In this document: positions 1 to 11,323 of the stretch, in pieces
Layout: each line of letters opens with the position of its first letter
Numbering within the stretch: the stretch's first letter is position 1
From: Mangifera indica
Lineage: Eukaryota > Streptophyta > Magnoliopsida > Sapindales > Anacardiaceae
Direction of reading: 5' to 3'
Assembly: GCF_011075055.1 (NCBI RefSeq)
Contig: NC_058146.1
Location: 13,904,820 to 13,968,819 of the forward strand
DNA: 64,000 bases
Position numbers and translations under genes: made by a program
The notes under the pieces: generated by a model
Database searches by the model: none
What the model saw: the letters and a program-made list of their open reading frames with translations, nothing else
What the model was told of the DNA's origin: nothing

Positions 1-112
1 TTTAGTATCACAGAAATCGCCAAGATCATATTAAATTCAAGCCAATATTTCTCAAACTGTGCCATCATCAAAGTTGCCATTTTGCGCATGTGCTTCTAAT
101 TTGTGACTTTTA
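1..112 (-). pseudogene. hAT transposase fragment, inverted relative to the next one
   Basis: Read on the minus strand, this end of the window encodes a short stretch like FEKYWLEFN followed by a hydrophobic run. It closely matches the KFKKYWYELN stretch of the plus-strand hAT relic near 790-850. It is therefore a second piece of the same RICESLEEPER-type hAT transposase family, in opposite orientation and cut by the window edge. It has no open frame of its own. Confidence 0.5.
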
Positions 113-299
113 CTGCTATTGATAAGTATTTGGTTGTGACTGTATTTTATCGGCAATGCCTCCTCCACGTAGTGGTGTAGTATTGAGCAAAAAGATCTAA
201 AATACTCTGGTTGATTAAGGACTTGAAAGTAAATTGTTTTGTGTTACTTTAGGCAATGCTTTTGCAAATGATGTGTTTATTCATTTATTGAAAGATATA

Positions 300-985
300 T
301 TAAAGGCAAAACACTTATATGTGGAGGTCATGTTTTGAATTTAGTTGTGCTAAATGGATTGAAAGAGATTGATGAAACTATTCACATAATTAGAGAAAGT
401 ATCAAGTATGTTAGAGGATCTCAAGTTAGGAAGCACAAATTTTTGGAATATGTGAACTTATTGTCCGTGAGTTCTAAGAACAGATTGAAACAAGATGTTC
501 CAACAAGATGGAACTCTACTTGTTGTATGCTTGAGAGTGCTTTTTTCTATCATTGTGCATCTTGCGACTTAGAACTGACTCACATTATACCAGTAGTTCA
601 TGTTTAAGTGAATGGGATAGAATTGAGAATTATAGTAATTTGTTGTCTATCTTTTATGACATTCCATGTATGTTCTCTGAGACAAATTATCCTATAGCAA
701 ATTTGTATTTCTCTTCTATTTTTATGATTTATGTGACTTTGACAGAAGGAATAGATTTGAAGGATGAGTGCATGAGCAAAAATGGCAACTTTGATAATAG
801 CAAAGTTTAAGAAATATTGGTATGAATTAAATATGAGCTTGTCAATTGCTAAGATAACAAACCCCTGATACAAAATTCAGATTGTTGAGTGGAGTCATAA
901 GAAAATCTATGGTGATTGCTCACCACAATTTGCTACAGTGCGTGAGAATTTGTTTGATCTTTTTGGAAGTTAGTCAAGATGGTTT
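300..985 (+). pseudogene. hAT-superfamily (RICESLEEPER-type) transposase relic
   Basis: The conceptual translation follows the central and C-terminal part of plant BED-finger hAT transposases. In order it shows a GGHVLNLVV-type segment, a K(F)LEYV segment, the family signature DVPTRWNSTCCMLESA, then YDI...LF...NYPIANLYF, KYWYEL, and VEWSHKKIYG ending in a stop near 980. The pieces lie in different frames and are separated by stops at about 605 and 808, so no functional protein can be made. The BED zinc finger and the N-terminal catalytic half are absent. The family call rests on the DVPTRWNST motif and the order of the segments. Terminal inverted repeats were not found. Confidence 0.8.
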
Positions 986-3262
986 CCCATCAACTGAAAT
1001 TAAATTGCAGCTCAGTGGGCGTTGAGATTTCCACATGGGACACTTGGGTTTGAGTCTCCCATCAACATGTCGGCTGCAAGAAATAGCTGAAACGACGTGT
1101 CATTGCTCTATCATCTTGGATCAAGATTTGAGTTGTATAACTCGTTTAATGACCCGATTACACATCCAACCACATCTTGGCCACTGGAACTCTGATTTTG
1201 ATGATTCCTAGTTGATTTGCTCTAAATTTCATTTCCTAAAGATTTGCATCATCAATAGTCTTAAAAAACAACCATTAATCATCTAAAATTTTTTTAATCC
1301 AAATTTCTTATAAATTCTTTCATATAGGTTTCTTATATTCTTCTAATTCTATTTCTCTGTCAAGATTACTATCATCCAATTTCTTAAATCAATTTTGACA
1401 CAGAATAACAAAAAGAAATTCAAACATTCATCAAAGGAAAAATCCTCAAGTATGTTTTCCATCATAAGCGGAAAATAATTGATTTTCAAATAGCACATGC
1501 TCTGGTACTAGATGTTAGCATAATCTTAAACATGATTGATTTCATCCAAAATAATTGAAATCACCAAATCATCTAAAACTGAATTACTCATACATCTCAA
1601 CATAAACAATGCATAAATTGAACTCTCAGTTTTAATTTTCTAATTTCATATATCTCTGCATAAATTTTCTCTTTCATTTTGCTAATTATACCTTTTCCTC
1701 TCTGGCACTGAAGTCTGTAGTTGAACTTCATGTAAATAAAATATAAACTTCTTTACTTATGTTATCATGATATTATTGTGTTCTTTTTAGTCTGAAATGT
1801 AAGTAGAATTTCAGACATAGAAATTTGGGTTGTGTACTGTCATGTTGCTGGGGAATAACATGGATAACTAAATGAGTTTTTGAATGTTAAGTTAGTCATT
1901 AAGAAAATACGAAGATTGCCTTTCTTTCCGGTATTATTCAAAAGATGTGTTTTTCGTATTATCTATGTTTCTAGAGAGCATTCCTCAGTTCCTTCCACAT
2001 TTAGCAACTCTCTTATTTATGGGGCTTGTGCTTTAGCTTTCATTTGCACATTTTAGAGCAATATTATGTGTACATGCTTTTGAGTACAAACATGATGTAT
2101 CATTATGTGATTAAGTATTATTTTATTTTTAATTCAAAATCATTCAGTCACTTAATGACACATATCAAGTGTGTACTCATTTGTATGCTCAAAGTGGGTA
2201 CGTATAGTTTTATTGCACATTTTATACTAGCTGAAGGTATGCAACATTAATGAAAAATGCAATTTGTTGAATCAGGCTGACGTTTTTAGTCCTCAAGTCT
2301 GGACACTTTTTTTGTCTGCCAATTATAACTGTCAACACTTTGTAATTTGAAAAATTCTGGGTAAGTGAATAAAGAATTGAAGAAAATTTTCTTCTATGGC
2401 TTGGGCATATCTTAACATGTTCCAGCAATATTACTGAATCATTTTATTTGGTCATTTTTCTGATTCAGTCTTCATAAATGATGTTTCTTTCTATATGGTG
2501 GATACATTATTTAGTGGATTTCTACTACTCAAAGTGAGATCCAATATCAAAGCTATCAAAATCTAAATGAGGAATAAATTATTATAAACTTACAATCTGT
2601 GTCCTTGTAACATTGTGATTTGCTTCAATTGAAAATTGGACAGGTTTTACAAAATTCTGGTCACAACTATCTTGCATGATTACTTATTAAGTAATTTATG
2701 GTTGTATCTTTGCATACAATAAAATTATATACACTTAGATTTGAGTATCTAATTGGATATACAAATGATGTGTTATTATGTGATTAGGGGATTTTGAATT
2801 AAATATAAAGTGACACTCAATCACATGATGACACATTGTCTAGATATCTAATTGGGTATTCAAAATCTAGTACGTATAACATTGCTCATTTGCATATGCA
2901 TAATTTTTTTATGTTAACTTTGATGCATATCTTTGGTGTTCCATTTGATTCTTTCATAGAATTTCATGTTTTTTTAGGTCCTTTCTCTTCATTCTTGTGA
3001 ACTTTTTGTTCTAATGCATCTTTCTTTTCTAGCTTCCAAAAAATGCTTATTAGACTTAGTGGTAAGCTTTTTATGCTGCAAGTCAGGGTAACCCCATAAA
3101 CAACCATTCAAAACAAACATGAGAATAATTCTGGGGGTGTGTTTCAGAGACTTACAGCATTGACCGACAATTATTCTGTTGCTTGTCAGTGTCACTTGTA
3201 GATAGAAGATTATTACTTTGTTTTTAAAATATTAAAAATCAACTGGTATTTTTGTACTGCAG
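986..3262. other. Non-coding stretch upstream of the Sm-G exons
   Basis: No supportable gene was seen. The stretch is AT-rich and contains two copies of the short foldback repeat described elsewhere (about 2080-2230 and 2705-2885), with cores resembling tcacatgatgacac and its complement. I searched it specifically for the missing first exon of the Sm-G gene and did not find it. Confidence 0.5.
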
Positions 3263-3617
3263 TCAAGCTGAATGCTAACCGGATGATTGTTGGTACACTT
3301 CGTGGGTTTGATCAGTTTATGAATCTTGTGGTTGACAACACAGTGGAGGTGAATGGCAATGAGAAAATTGATATAGGGATGGTGGTGAGTTTCTTCGCCT
3401 TTACCAATTGTTTGTAGATGATCTAATCACATGATAACATCATTTGGGTATCAAATTAGATACTCAGTGAGTACACAAAGCATTGCACTTGTTGATAGTC
3501 AACTTCCAATCAGAAGGACATTCTTTTCTTATTAATTTCACATTTTTGCCGCAGGTTATCAGAGGAAACAGTGTTGTCACCGTTGAAGCTCTTGAACCTG
3601 TAAGCAGAGCACAGTGA
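3263..3617 (+). CDS. Small nuclear ribonucleoprotein Sm-G, two 3' exons only
   Basis: Two exons encode the last two-thirds of an Sm-G protein, a ring subunit of the Sm heptamer that binds U1, U2, U4 and U5 snRNA during nuclear splicing. Exon A (3263-3384) follows a gtactgcag acceptor and encodes KLNANRMIVGTLRGFDQF and onward to IGMV, covering the Sm1 motif. Exon B (3555-3617) follows a gccgcag acceptor, encodes VIRGNSVVTVEALEP (Sm2 motif) and ends SRAQ-stop. The intron is 170 bp, starts gtgagt and holds part of a foldback repeat. The frame across the junction is intact. The first exon, which in plant Sm-G should encode about 20 residues and end just before this isoleucine codon, is not visible in the 3.2 kb upstream. 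Either its intron is unusually long and contains the hAT relic, or this is a 5'-truncated copy. Confidence 0.75.
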
Positions 3618-4494
3618 CCTCTTTTTCCCACCGCCCGCCCCCCCCAATTGATGCTTAGGTAATTTGCTACTCAATATGTATTGTGGATAATGATTTTAGT
3701 AAGATTCAAACTCTGATAAACTCATTAATGTTAGGGAATTTCTTCTTCTCATCTCCTCCGGTGATCCTTTTTCTTTTGCAATTTTCTATTGCATTCTATG
3801 TGAACTCATCGCCAAATGACTGGGTCGAGTTCAAACTCAACCTAGTCATTTTGGAATCTAGCTTTGCTTGTGCAAACCCTTATTTAGGTTTGATTGGGGT
3901 CAGTTCGAATCTGTCCCTAGCTGGAGGAATTGTTTGCTCATGTTTAAAAAAATCAGCAGGATCAACTTTAATTTTCCCATAACTATATTTGAACACCTGG
4001 TACCCCCAAGCTCTGGCCTTAAAAAACTTGTGTTACTTTTATTGTTCATCCCAAAATCAGGACCCAGGTCAGCTAAACCAATACACACAACACGACTGAC
4101 TCCTCCACTAAAGCAGTAATCAACCAACAAATGGTTTCCCAGGTCAGCTATGACAAGAAATTTGTTATACGAGCTGTACTAACACTAACAGCTCACCGAA
4201 TCCAGCATATTGAAAAAGCAAGAAAGACATTCTTAAATCATACAGGAATCACATTATTTTAGTGTAATTTCAACAAAATATTACAATTTCAGAGCAATTC
4301 TAACCATAATTTAATTCGTAACTGATGTAATTATAAGTTTAAAACTCTTTAGAATAAAAGGTAGAGTTTTGATTTTTTCTAATTGAATATAAGAGTTTAA
4401 ATGATAAATTTTTAAGTTACCAAAAATAGAATTTGTTTATATTTAAAAAAGGTAAATGATAATAATTTATAATATTTATGTATTTGATATACTG
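3618..4494. other. Intergenic, nothing recognised
   Basis: This is AT-rich sequence with a short C-run at about 3636-3648. Short open frames here are not conserved in any family I recognise and overlap each other on both strands. Confidence 0.4.
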
Positions 4495-4645
4495 GTAATA
4501 TTAACAATAAGACTGTATAATTTTATGTATAAATAATGATATGTCATCATATCATATGATTAAATATTGTTTTATTTTTTTTAATTTCTAACTATTCGAT
4601 CACATGATGATATATTATTATTTGTATATAAAAATTATACACAGC
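4495..4645. repeat. Foldback MITE-like repeat copy
   Basis: The core reads as an imperfect palindrome: a tcatatgatta arm, an A/T-rich middle (tgttttattttt), then an atcacatgatgata arm. Outer arms contain tataattttatg and its complement. The same arrangement recurs about a dozen times in the window. Confidence 0.5.
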
Positions 4646-4806
4646 ACTAATAATAACAAGAAACTCAAATAGTTTAAACTATTGTGATGACTAGCCGGTA
4701 ATTTGAATCTCCCATTCAACATGTCATGAATAAAACTATATATAATGTCATTGAACTCCAACTCTCAAAGTTTAATGACAAAAGCAACAAAAATTGGGAC
4801 CAAGGA

Positions 4807-5175
4807 ATGATGAAGATATCAAAATCGGGTTCTGTGGCCTCAATTCTTCTCCTTTTACTCAATCTTTCTCTTTCATGGGCGGCTCCAGATCCTGTCTATG
4901 AAGCCTTTCTCAAATGCTTCACTAAGCAAACGAACTCCACCGATAATAAACAGTTCTCCAGCATTGTCTAAAACCGAGAAAACAAGTCATTTTCATCGGT
5001 TTTACGAACCTATATCAGAAATGCCCGCTTCAACACCTCCTCAATGCCGAAACCAACCATTAAAATAATATTACTAATGACATCAATAGATTGTCTTCTA
5101 TCTGACTTTGTCGGTTATGACCAACTAGTAAAACATGTGGTAAGTAAGAGAGGCAGAATTTTTGTCAGGAAGCTA
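4807..5175 (+). pseudogene. BBE-like oxidase relic, 5' part only
   Basis: The frame from the double ATG at 4807/4810 encodes a signal peptide (LLLLLNLSLSWA) and the BBE-like N-terminus VYEAFLKCFTKQTNSTDN, matching the start of the intact copies at 8587 and 40961. A stop at 4969-4971 interrupts it. The same frame then continues with VLRTYIRNARFN, as in the functional copies. Shortly after this the homology jumps to a segment like LVKHVVSKRGRIFVRK, corresponding to residues about 206-222 of the intact proteins. About 110 codons with the FAD-binding histidine and cysteine have therefore been lost. A MITE begins just downstream at 5186 and no further BBE sequence is seen beyond it. This is a dead copy on the strand opposite to its nearest relative. 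Confidence 0.85.
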
Positions 5176-5185
5176 ATAAAAAAAA

Positions 5186-6063
5186 GGGAAAAGGACATCT
5201 TCCAACCAAGTTTTAGTTGAAATTCAAAATTATATCTATGATAAATAAAAAATTCAAATATCTATTCATAAGTTAACTGTCATTCAAATTTTCGTTTAGA
5301 AGTAAAGGTAAAATTATAAACCCTAGAACTAAAAAAAGTTATATCATCTTCTCCCTTAGTTTAGAAAATTCACATCTACTTTCATGATTAAATTTTAAAA
5401 AATTCACTTTTTTTCTTTTTTAAGGTTTCATCTCTGATAGCTTAGGAAACCGCCCAACGATCTGGAGGAAGCAAAAGTTTTTCCTGACAAAGGACAACCC
5501 TTAGTCATCCACATCTAGACGATAAAACATCATCCAGATTGGGAAGACTCAACGATGAAGGAGGACGAACTGTTGTTTGGATGACACGACGAAGGATAGT
5601 GCTTTGTCATCTTTTGTTGTCGCATTTGGACGACTATCCTTTGTAACCATATCTAAAAGATGAGTGAAAAGTGCCAATTGTCGATTGGAATGATGGTGAC
5701 CAACGTCTTTCGTTGTCGCATTTGGATGATTGCCCTTCATAGTCAAATTTAGAAAATTGGTGGAAAACACTAGCCGTCGATTGAAATGATGGTGACTGGA
5801 GAAGGAAACAAACTTTTTAAACTTTAAAAATATATTGAAGTGTTAGTTTTTAAAACCTGGGAGAGGGGGGGGGGGGGGGGGGGGGGGGAAGGAGGAATAA
5901 TATAAATTTTAAAGTTTTATAAGTAAAATGAAGATTTTATCCCTATTTTTAATTAAAAATTTAAATCACAATTAGTTTATAGAAAAGTGTTTAAGTTTTT
6001 TATCTATTGTAGATATGATTTTAAAATTAGACTAAAATTGGAATGAGAAATAGTAGCTTTCCC
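5186..6063. mobile_element. MITE with long inverted repeats, probably Mutator-type
   Basis: The first and last roughly 140 bases are imperfect inverted repeats. The left end begins gggaaaaggacatcttcc and the reverse complement of the right end begins gggaaagctactatttctc. Similarity continues inward through tatatctatgataaataaaa against catatctacaatagataaaa. The interior (about 5440-5815) holds two copies of a roughly 100-bp unit containing gttgtcgcatttgga. Flanks are A-rich on both sides (taaaaaaaa and ttaaaaagt), so a target duplication is possible but not clean. There is no coding capacity. Confidence 0.6.
5865..5888 (+). repeat. G24 homopolymer
   Basis: There are 24 consecutive G residues inside the MITE, in an otherwise A/T-rich context. 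Confidence 0.95.
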
Positions 6064-8586
6064 TTAAAAAGTTTTTGTGTAGGAGATTTAATATATATTT
6101 ATAATTTTATTTTTTTAATTCATAGGGGAGCCCATTGTTCCCGTTGAGCTTGGCCCCAACGTAACTCGCTCCCCGCATGTGGCGTCCTGATTTTGAAAAG
6201 TTCAAGCAGGTGGGTGGTTGAAATTAAGATTGGATTTCATCTTATTCAAATTTGGGATCGGTTTTAGCTTATATCAAGTAAAAATATTAAATTTGAGCTC
6301 AAGTTCGGATTCATTTGATTTAATTAATAATATCATTAAAAAATTGTTAACAAAATAAATATTATCATTCGAAAGATAAACAACATTATTAACAGTATAA
6401 ATAACATTATCAAATAAAAAATGAATTAGTCTGGAATTAAACTATCAAACTGAAGCTTCAGTTTGAAATTGAGTTGTTCGAGTGAAACCATAGATTCGAT
6501 GTGAGTTAATTTGGCAGGATTCACCCCTAATTGAGTTGGCTTTTTGAGTCACGAAAGCACTTTTAAGTGTTATTATGTCGTCAAAATAGCACAGTTTATG
6601 TGTGAAAATGAGATTCAATTCATCTTTGACATGTCTAAAATGTCTTGAATTTCATCTTACAGATGCCAAAAGTAGTCCTTGATATAAACATGCAAAACTT
6701 TTACTTGAAAGAGTAAAATATGAAAAACGTTTTCATATGGAACTCATTCTGCACTTGGCTAGTATAAATTGAGGATCTGAAATAGTCATTTTTATAGATT
6801 GTAATGTTCTGGAAAAGCTTATGTTTGTTGAGTTTATGGGTTATATATTGTCAAGTTTGAACTTGCAGAATGTTTAACTCATCAAATTTGTAAATATAAA
6901 AAGTTTTAATTCAAATTAACTAAAATGTTATAATGACTAATACGTATCAAATTCAATCCAAAAACATACCTTGACTTTTTCTACTCTTTGCATATCGAGC
7001 ACGATCTCTATGCATACATTATGAACTGTAGCATAAGCCCAAAGTCTAGCCCAAGCAATGTTGACTGAGGCCCAGTGAATACGCATACTTCAACGTGTTT
7101 TGAAATCTAGAATTTGACGAAAGAAGATATGCTGGAACATGCAATCAGATATTGATATATTATTGTTTACATCTAACAAATTTTCCCAGCATGGATTTCT
7201 CCAGCTTTTACAGAGAAATTTGAGTTTAGGAGAAGGATACCATTCTGAGACTAAAATTGTGTTTTTAGCTGAATAAGTGATAGCCATTGGAAAAATCTTG
7301 TTCTTGGTAGAACTATTTGAGGATAATCTGAGGGATGGGTGTTTGAATACTCTGGAACAGATGTTCCATTCTTTATTGAATTTTTCCTACTTTGATAGAG
7401 TGGGTGACAACCTTAAGAACGATCTTGTTCTTTGTAAAATTACTTGAAGATTTGACTGAAGGACGAGTATTCCAAACATGGAACAGCCATTCAAAACTTA
7501 CACTTCAGTTTCTTTTTGTTCAATCCACACTCTAGAACGACTTCCATGAACGGGTTATTCTTCAATTGCTCAATTATATGGAGTAAGCGTTCTTCCCTTG
7601 AAATGGGCATTCCAACTTTCAAATTTCAATTTTCCTCAATGTTGTACAAATTATCCAATGGATTTCGAACTATCTCATCATTAAATGAGTGTTTTTCTCC
7701 TGGAACGGGCACTTCATTCACAATATATTAAATTTTCTCAATCAAAAAATAATAATAATAATAATAAATAAATTACGACCAATGGAACAAATTTGTTCCT
7801 AATTGAAAGAGCAATTTCGGCAACTTCCCTTTTGGTGAAACAGACGTTCCACCAACTTTCTGCACGAATTCTCCATTTTCACATTTGGAAATCGTAATTT
7901 CCCAACTTAAAAAAAAAGGGAACTCACAAGAATCTTAACGAAGAAGCCTCAAAGGAAAAACACTAGTAATAGAAGTCCCACTGGCTTCCTGGAAATAGCG
8001 GTGGGCCTCAACCTTGTGGTTGTGCTTGCCTCGTATGTCCTGCAATGCAATCACCAACCAAAACGAATATACTTGTTGCAGCTAATTCCGTGTGTAAAGT
8101 TTGAATTAACAAAAGCAAGTCTCAATCTAATTCCGACATCTTCTCCCTGAACTTTCCTTCCAATTTCTGTCCACCCACTCAATTTTTAAGAAAATTAATT
8201 ATTAATAATTAATCATTATCAATAATTATTAATAAGAAAATTAATTTTCAGTCTCTACAGTGTCTCAGATTTAAACAATCTGTCTTAAAGTGACATTTTT
8301 TGTCTGGACCTACCAAGAACCGAAATGTGTTTGGTTTGAGCATTGGACTAATCAGACTCAATTGAGAGGCCTAATTGATATAGATAGTTATCTGTCATTC
8401 ATTAGTTAAGGGAAAAAAATTTTTTATTACCATCGACCCAATAGTAAAATCACATGCTACAAATACTATTTAAAAAGAAAAATAAATATGTAACTTCCAT
8501 AAATGTCATACAAAACTAAACCACTAATTTTTAGACCTCTTTAACAAGAAAATTAAATCTAAATAGCTAAATGACTTTTCAATTCC
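6064..8586. other. Long intergenic stretch without a supportable gene
   Basis: No conserved coding sequence was seen on either strand. Around 6230-6480 there is degenerate repeat-like sequence rich in aataacattatc motifs. From about 7310 to 7860 several near-palindromic gaacag/ctgttcc-type words recur, suggesting decayed LTR sequence, but no boundaries could be set. An (aat)n tract lies at about 7746-7770. Confidence 0.4.
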
Positions 8587-10194
8587 TTACATGGCAGATT
8601 TGGGAGGGATGCTCTGCTCATTTCTGAAGAAGTTTTCAGGATCAAACATTGTCTTCACTTTCACCAATCTTTCATAATTCCCGTTGAAATACTTCATCCC
8701 GTAGACTTCACCTTCACTGTAACTATCTTTACCATGATGGTTAACTCCAATATCAAGATCTCTGTAGTTCAAGTAAGCACTTCTCGGATCTTTTGATACA
8801 AATGGAGTCATGAAACTGTAAAGACTTGTGGCCTGAGATGTGTAGTTCTTCTCAAGCTCAACACTAGCCTCATTCCAATTCACCGAGTACTGTATTTTGT
8901 ATAAGTTCCCAGCTCTATGTGGCATGGCCGTCTCTGAAGAAGGAATTTCGTCCATTCTCCCACCATAAGGATTGAAAACCAGCCCAATTTTTCCTAATTC
9001 CATCATTGTTTTCCATAGCAAATTCAGGGAAAATTTCGGAATCGGTTTCTGAACATAGTCTGATTTTCTCTTCAAGAAATTCGCCTGGTTGAGATTTCTA
9101 TCAAGCAACACATCAGGTTTACTCCCATTATCGAAATCAGCCCACCAAACAACCGAATCAATCCAGCTCATCTCCATACAATTTTCTTTCTTCAGCCCCA
9201 ATTCAGGAAAATCCTTAGCCAAAAGAGACACAAGGCCATCGGCCCCACCTAAATACATGGCCAAAATCGATGCTCTGACTGTCAGTGTCTTGTTCCTCGT
9301 CACGGGCTGCAAAAGCATTCGCAAGAACAAATTTTTATCAGTCGTCGGCGCCACCAGCTGCCATTTATAAACCACATCCGTCGCATTCTCTGCCAGAAGC
9401 CTCTCAACTCTGAAAACGGTTACTGTCTCTGGAACCGGAACCAATTTGATCTTGTACGATAACACAACACCAAAACTCGCTCCGCCGCCACCCCGAAGAG
9501 CCCAAAATAGATCCTCTCCCATCGCTTCACGATCAAGAATTCTCCCCTTGACGTCAACAATTTTAGCATCAACAACATTATCAGTTGATAAACCATACTT
9601 TCGCAGCATGTTTCCGTAACCTCCGCCGCTCAAATGCCCACCAACGCCCACAGTGGAGCAAAGGCCGGCTGGAAAGCCATGAACTTTACTTTTCTCCCAA
9701 ATCCTGAAATAAACTTCACCCAAAGTTGCGCCTGCTCCGATCCACGCAGACTCGTCATCCATGTCAATATTAATTGACCGTAAATTAAACATGTCGAGAA
9801 TAAAGAACGGATTTTCAGAAATATAAGAAATCCCCTCATAGTCATGGCCGCCGCTGCGGATTTTAAGCTGATATCCAACTTGTTTAGAGCAAATCACCGC
9901 GGCTTGGACATGAGATTCTTCTAATGGAGTAACGATGATCAAAGGCTTCAACGTTTCGGAGTCATTGAACCGGGCGTTTCGTATATACGCCTGTAAAACT
10001 GAAGTGTAGGAGGGATTTGTTTGGGTGTAAACTATCTTCGAGAGTTCGTCTGTGGAATTTGTTTGCTTTTCTAAGCATTGGAGAAAAGTTTGGTCGACTG
10101 AATCCGAAGAACACCGTGTGAGGGAAAAATTGAGAAATTGTAACAAGAGAAGAACAAGGAAAGCAGGAGAAAGAAACGTTGTCGTTTTCTCCAT
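8587..10194 (-). CDS. Berberine bridge enzyme-like FAD oxidoreductase, copy 1 (intact)
   Basis: This intronless 535-residue gene has the usual length for the family. An in-frame ATG at 10254 lies upstream of the TATA box at 10242-10252, so the start is taken at 10194. Residues 1-27 are a signal peptide (FLVLLLLQFLNFSL), implying entry into the secretory pathway. The FAD-binding domain covers about 80-255 and carries both covalent flavin anchors: His117 in RSGGHDYE and Cys179 in GLCSTVG. Cys40 and Cys102 are placed to form the family's disulfide. The C-terminal BBE segment (about 470-530) contains NYRDLDIG. Tyr119, Tyr193, Lys433, Gln435 and Tyr477 align with the active site described for Arabidopsis BBE-like monolignol oxidoreductases. 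The substrate is not deducible: alcohol, oligosaccharide or alkaloid oxidation are all possible. CSTVG, with Ser, differs from CPTVG in the paralogues. Confidence 0.95.
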   Translation of the reverse strand: MEKTTTFLSPAFLVLLLLQFLNFSLTRCSSDSVDQTFLQCLEKQTNSTDELSKIVYTQTNPSYTSVLQAYIRNARFNDSETLKPLIIVTPLEESHVQAAVICSKQVGYQLKIRSGGHDYEGISYISENPFFILDMFNLRSINIDMDDESAWIGAGATLGEVYFRIWEKSKVHGFPAGLCSTVGVGGHLSGGGYGNMLRKYGLSTDNVVDAKIVDVKGRILDREAMGEDLFWALRGGGGASFGVVLSYKIKLVPVPETVTVFRVERLLAENATDVVYKWQLVAPTTDKNLFLRMLLQPVTRNKTLTVRASILAMYLGGADGLVSLLAKDFPELGLKKENCMEMSWIDSVVWWADFDNGSKPDVLLDRNLNQANFLKRKSDYVQKPIPKFSLNLLWKTMMELGKIGLVFNPYGGRMDEIPSSETAMPHRAGNLYKIQYSVNWNEASVELEKNYTSQATSLYSFMTPFVSKDPRSAYLNYRDLDIGVNHHGKDSYSEGEVYGMKYFNGNYERLVKVKTMFDPENFFRNEQSIPPKSAM

Positions 10195-10241
10195 GTTCTT
10201 TGATTTCTTGTGCTGTGCAAAAAGGCCGAAGAGACATTGCA

Positions 10242-10252
10242 TTATATATACC
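10242..10252 (-). promoter_or_regulatory. TATA box of BBE copy 1
   Basis: The minus strand reads tatatataat about 48-58 bases upstream of the ATG at 10194, a normal spacing for a plant gene with a short leader. It lies just downstream of the in-frame ATG at 10254, which argues against using that codon. Confidence 0.7.
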
Positions 10253-10536
10253 ATTAAAGGTGGGTCATATTAAACTAAATGCTGGAAAGAGACACCGTAG
10301 GCTTAGAAAATGCAAGTTGAAAATTAGTTACTTAGGGTGTATTTTGATCTTAATATTTTTATTACTAAAAATAAATATTATAAAAAAGACTTAAAAGATC
10401 ACATATTTGTAAGATTTTTATTATAAAGTTTTAGAATATTCAACTTAAAATAATTTTCTAATCTAGTGGGGACAAATTTGTGGCTAACTATACTCGTCAC
10501 ATATGTTCCTTATCATACATTATTTTAATTCTATTT

Positions 10537-11323
10537 GGCCAAATACTATTTCCCACCCAAGGTTTGGTACAAACACAATTTTTCATCTGTTAACTATCGA
10601 AAATCTAAATATTTACCATTTTGTTAAATTTTATTGTTATTATCAAGGGTAAAATGTTATTTGACAAAAATATTTAAAAAAAATAAAAACTTTTCATATT
10701 TTCACTTTCCAAATTTAAAAATCTAATAAATATCTCTCACCTAAAGTTTGAAAAACTTACATTCTTCTTTAGGGGTTTTCCAACCACCATTGTTGATAGC
10801 CGATGGTAGCGACGATCATGTTCTCTCTCCTTTACGTTCCATTCTAGGCCATCATTGACTCAAAAAAGTGATTGACAAAGATTAATTTTCGTCTTCAAAT
10901 AAAGATACGATTCGTCTTCATCAAAGATAAAAATGAATCACGTCTTTAATTGAGACAAAGATGAATTCTGGAAACGAATGATTCATCTTTATTGGTCAGT
11001 ATAATTGACCAATAATGATAAAAAATAGAACATGATTGAGAGAGAAGTAAGGAGGAAGGGAAAACGCTATTGTCTCTAATATCGGTAGTGTATTTAAAAA
11101 GAAAAGAAATATAAGTTTTTCAAATTTTAAATGGGAAGTATTTATTAGTTTTTAAATCTAGGTAATAAAAATATGATAAATTTTAGTTTTTTAAAATTTT
11201 TAGTTAAATAATAATTTTATTTTTAATAATAATAATAAAATAATAAATTTTTAAATTTTTAATAATTAATAAATAAAAAATTAAGTTTATACCAAACCTT
11301 AAGTGGAAAACAGTCGTTTGGCC
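10537..11323. mobile_element. Mutator-type MITE with 9-bp target duplication
   Basis: The ends are inverted repeats of nearly 40 bp. The left end begins ggccaaatactatttccc and the reverse complement of the right end begins ggccaaacgactgttttcc, both followed by aaggtttggta. The exact 9-bp sequence attctattt flanks both sides (10528-10536 and 11324-11332), which is the target-duplication length of Mutator-like elements. The element is 787 bp with no coding capacity. It sits about 340 bp upstream of the start codon of BBE copy 1. Confidence 0.88.

Noticed and set aside
1040..1075. tRNA-like gggtttgagtctccc word, also similar at 4692-4715
   Set aside because: No cloverleaf arms could be drawn around it. 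It is a short shared repeat word only.
10195..10254. Twenty extra N-terminal codons of BBE copy 1 (and 25 in copies 2 and 3)
   Set aside because: The upstream ATG lies above the TATA box, and the extension would push the signal peptide away from the N-terminus.
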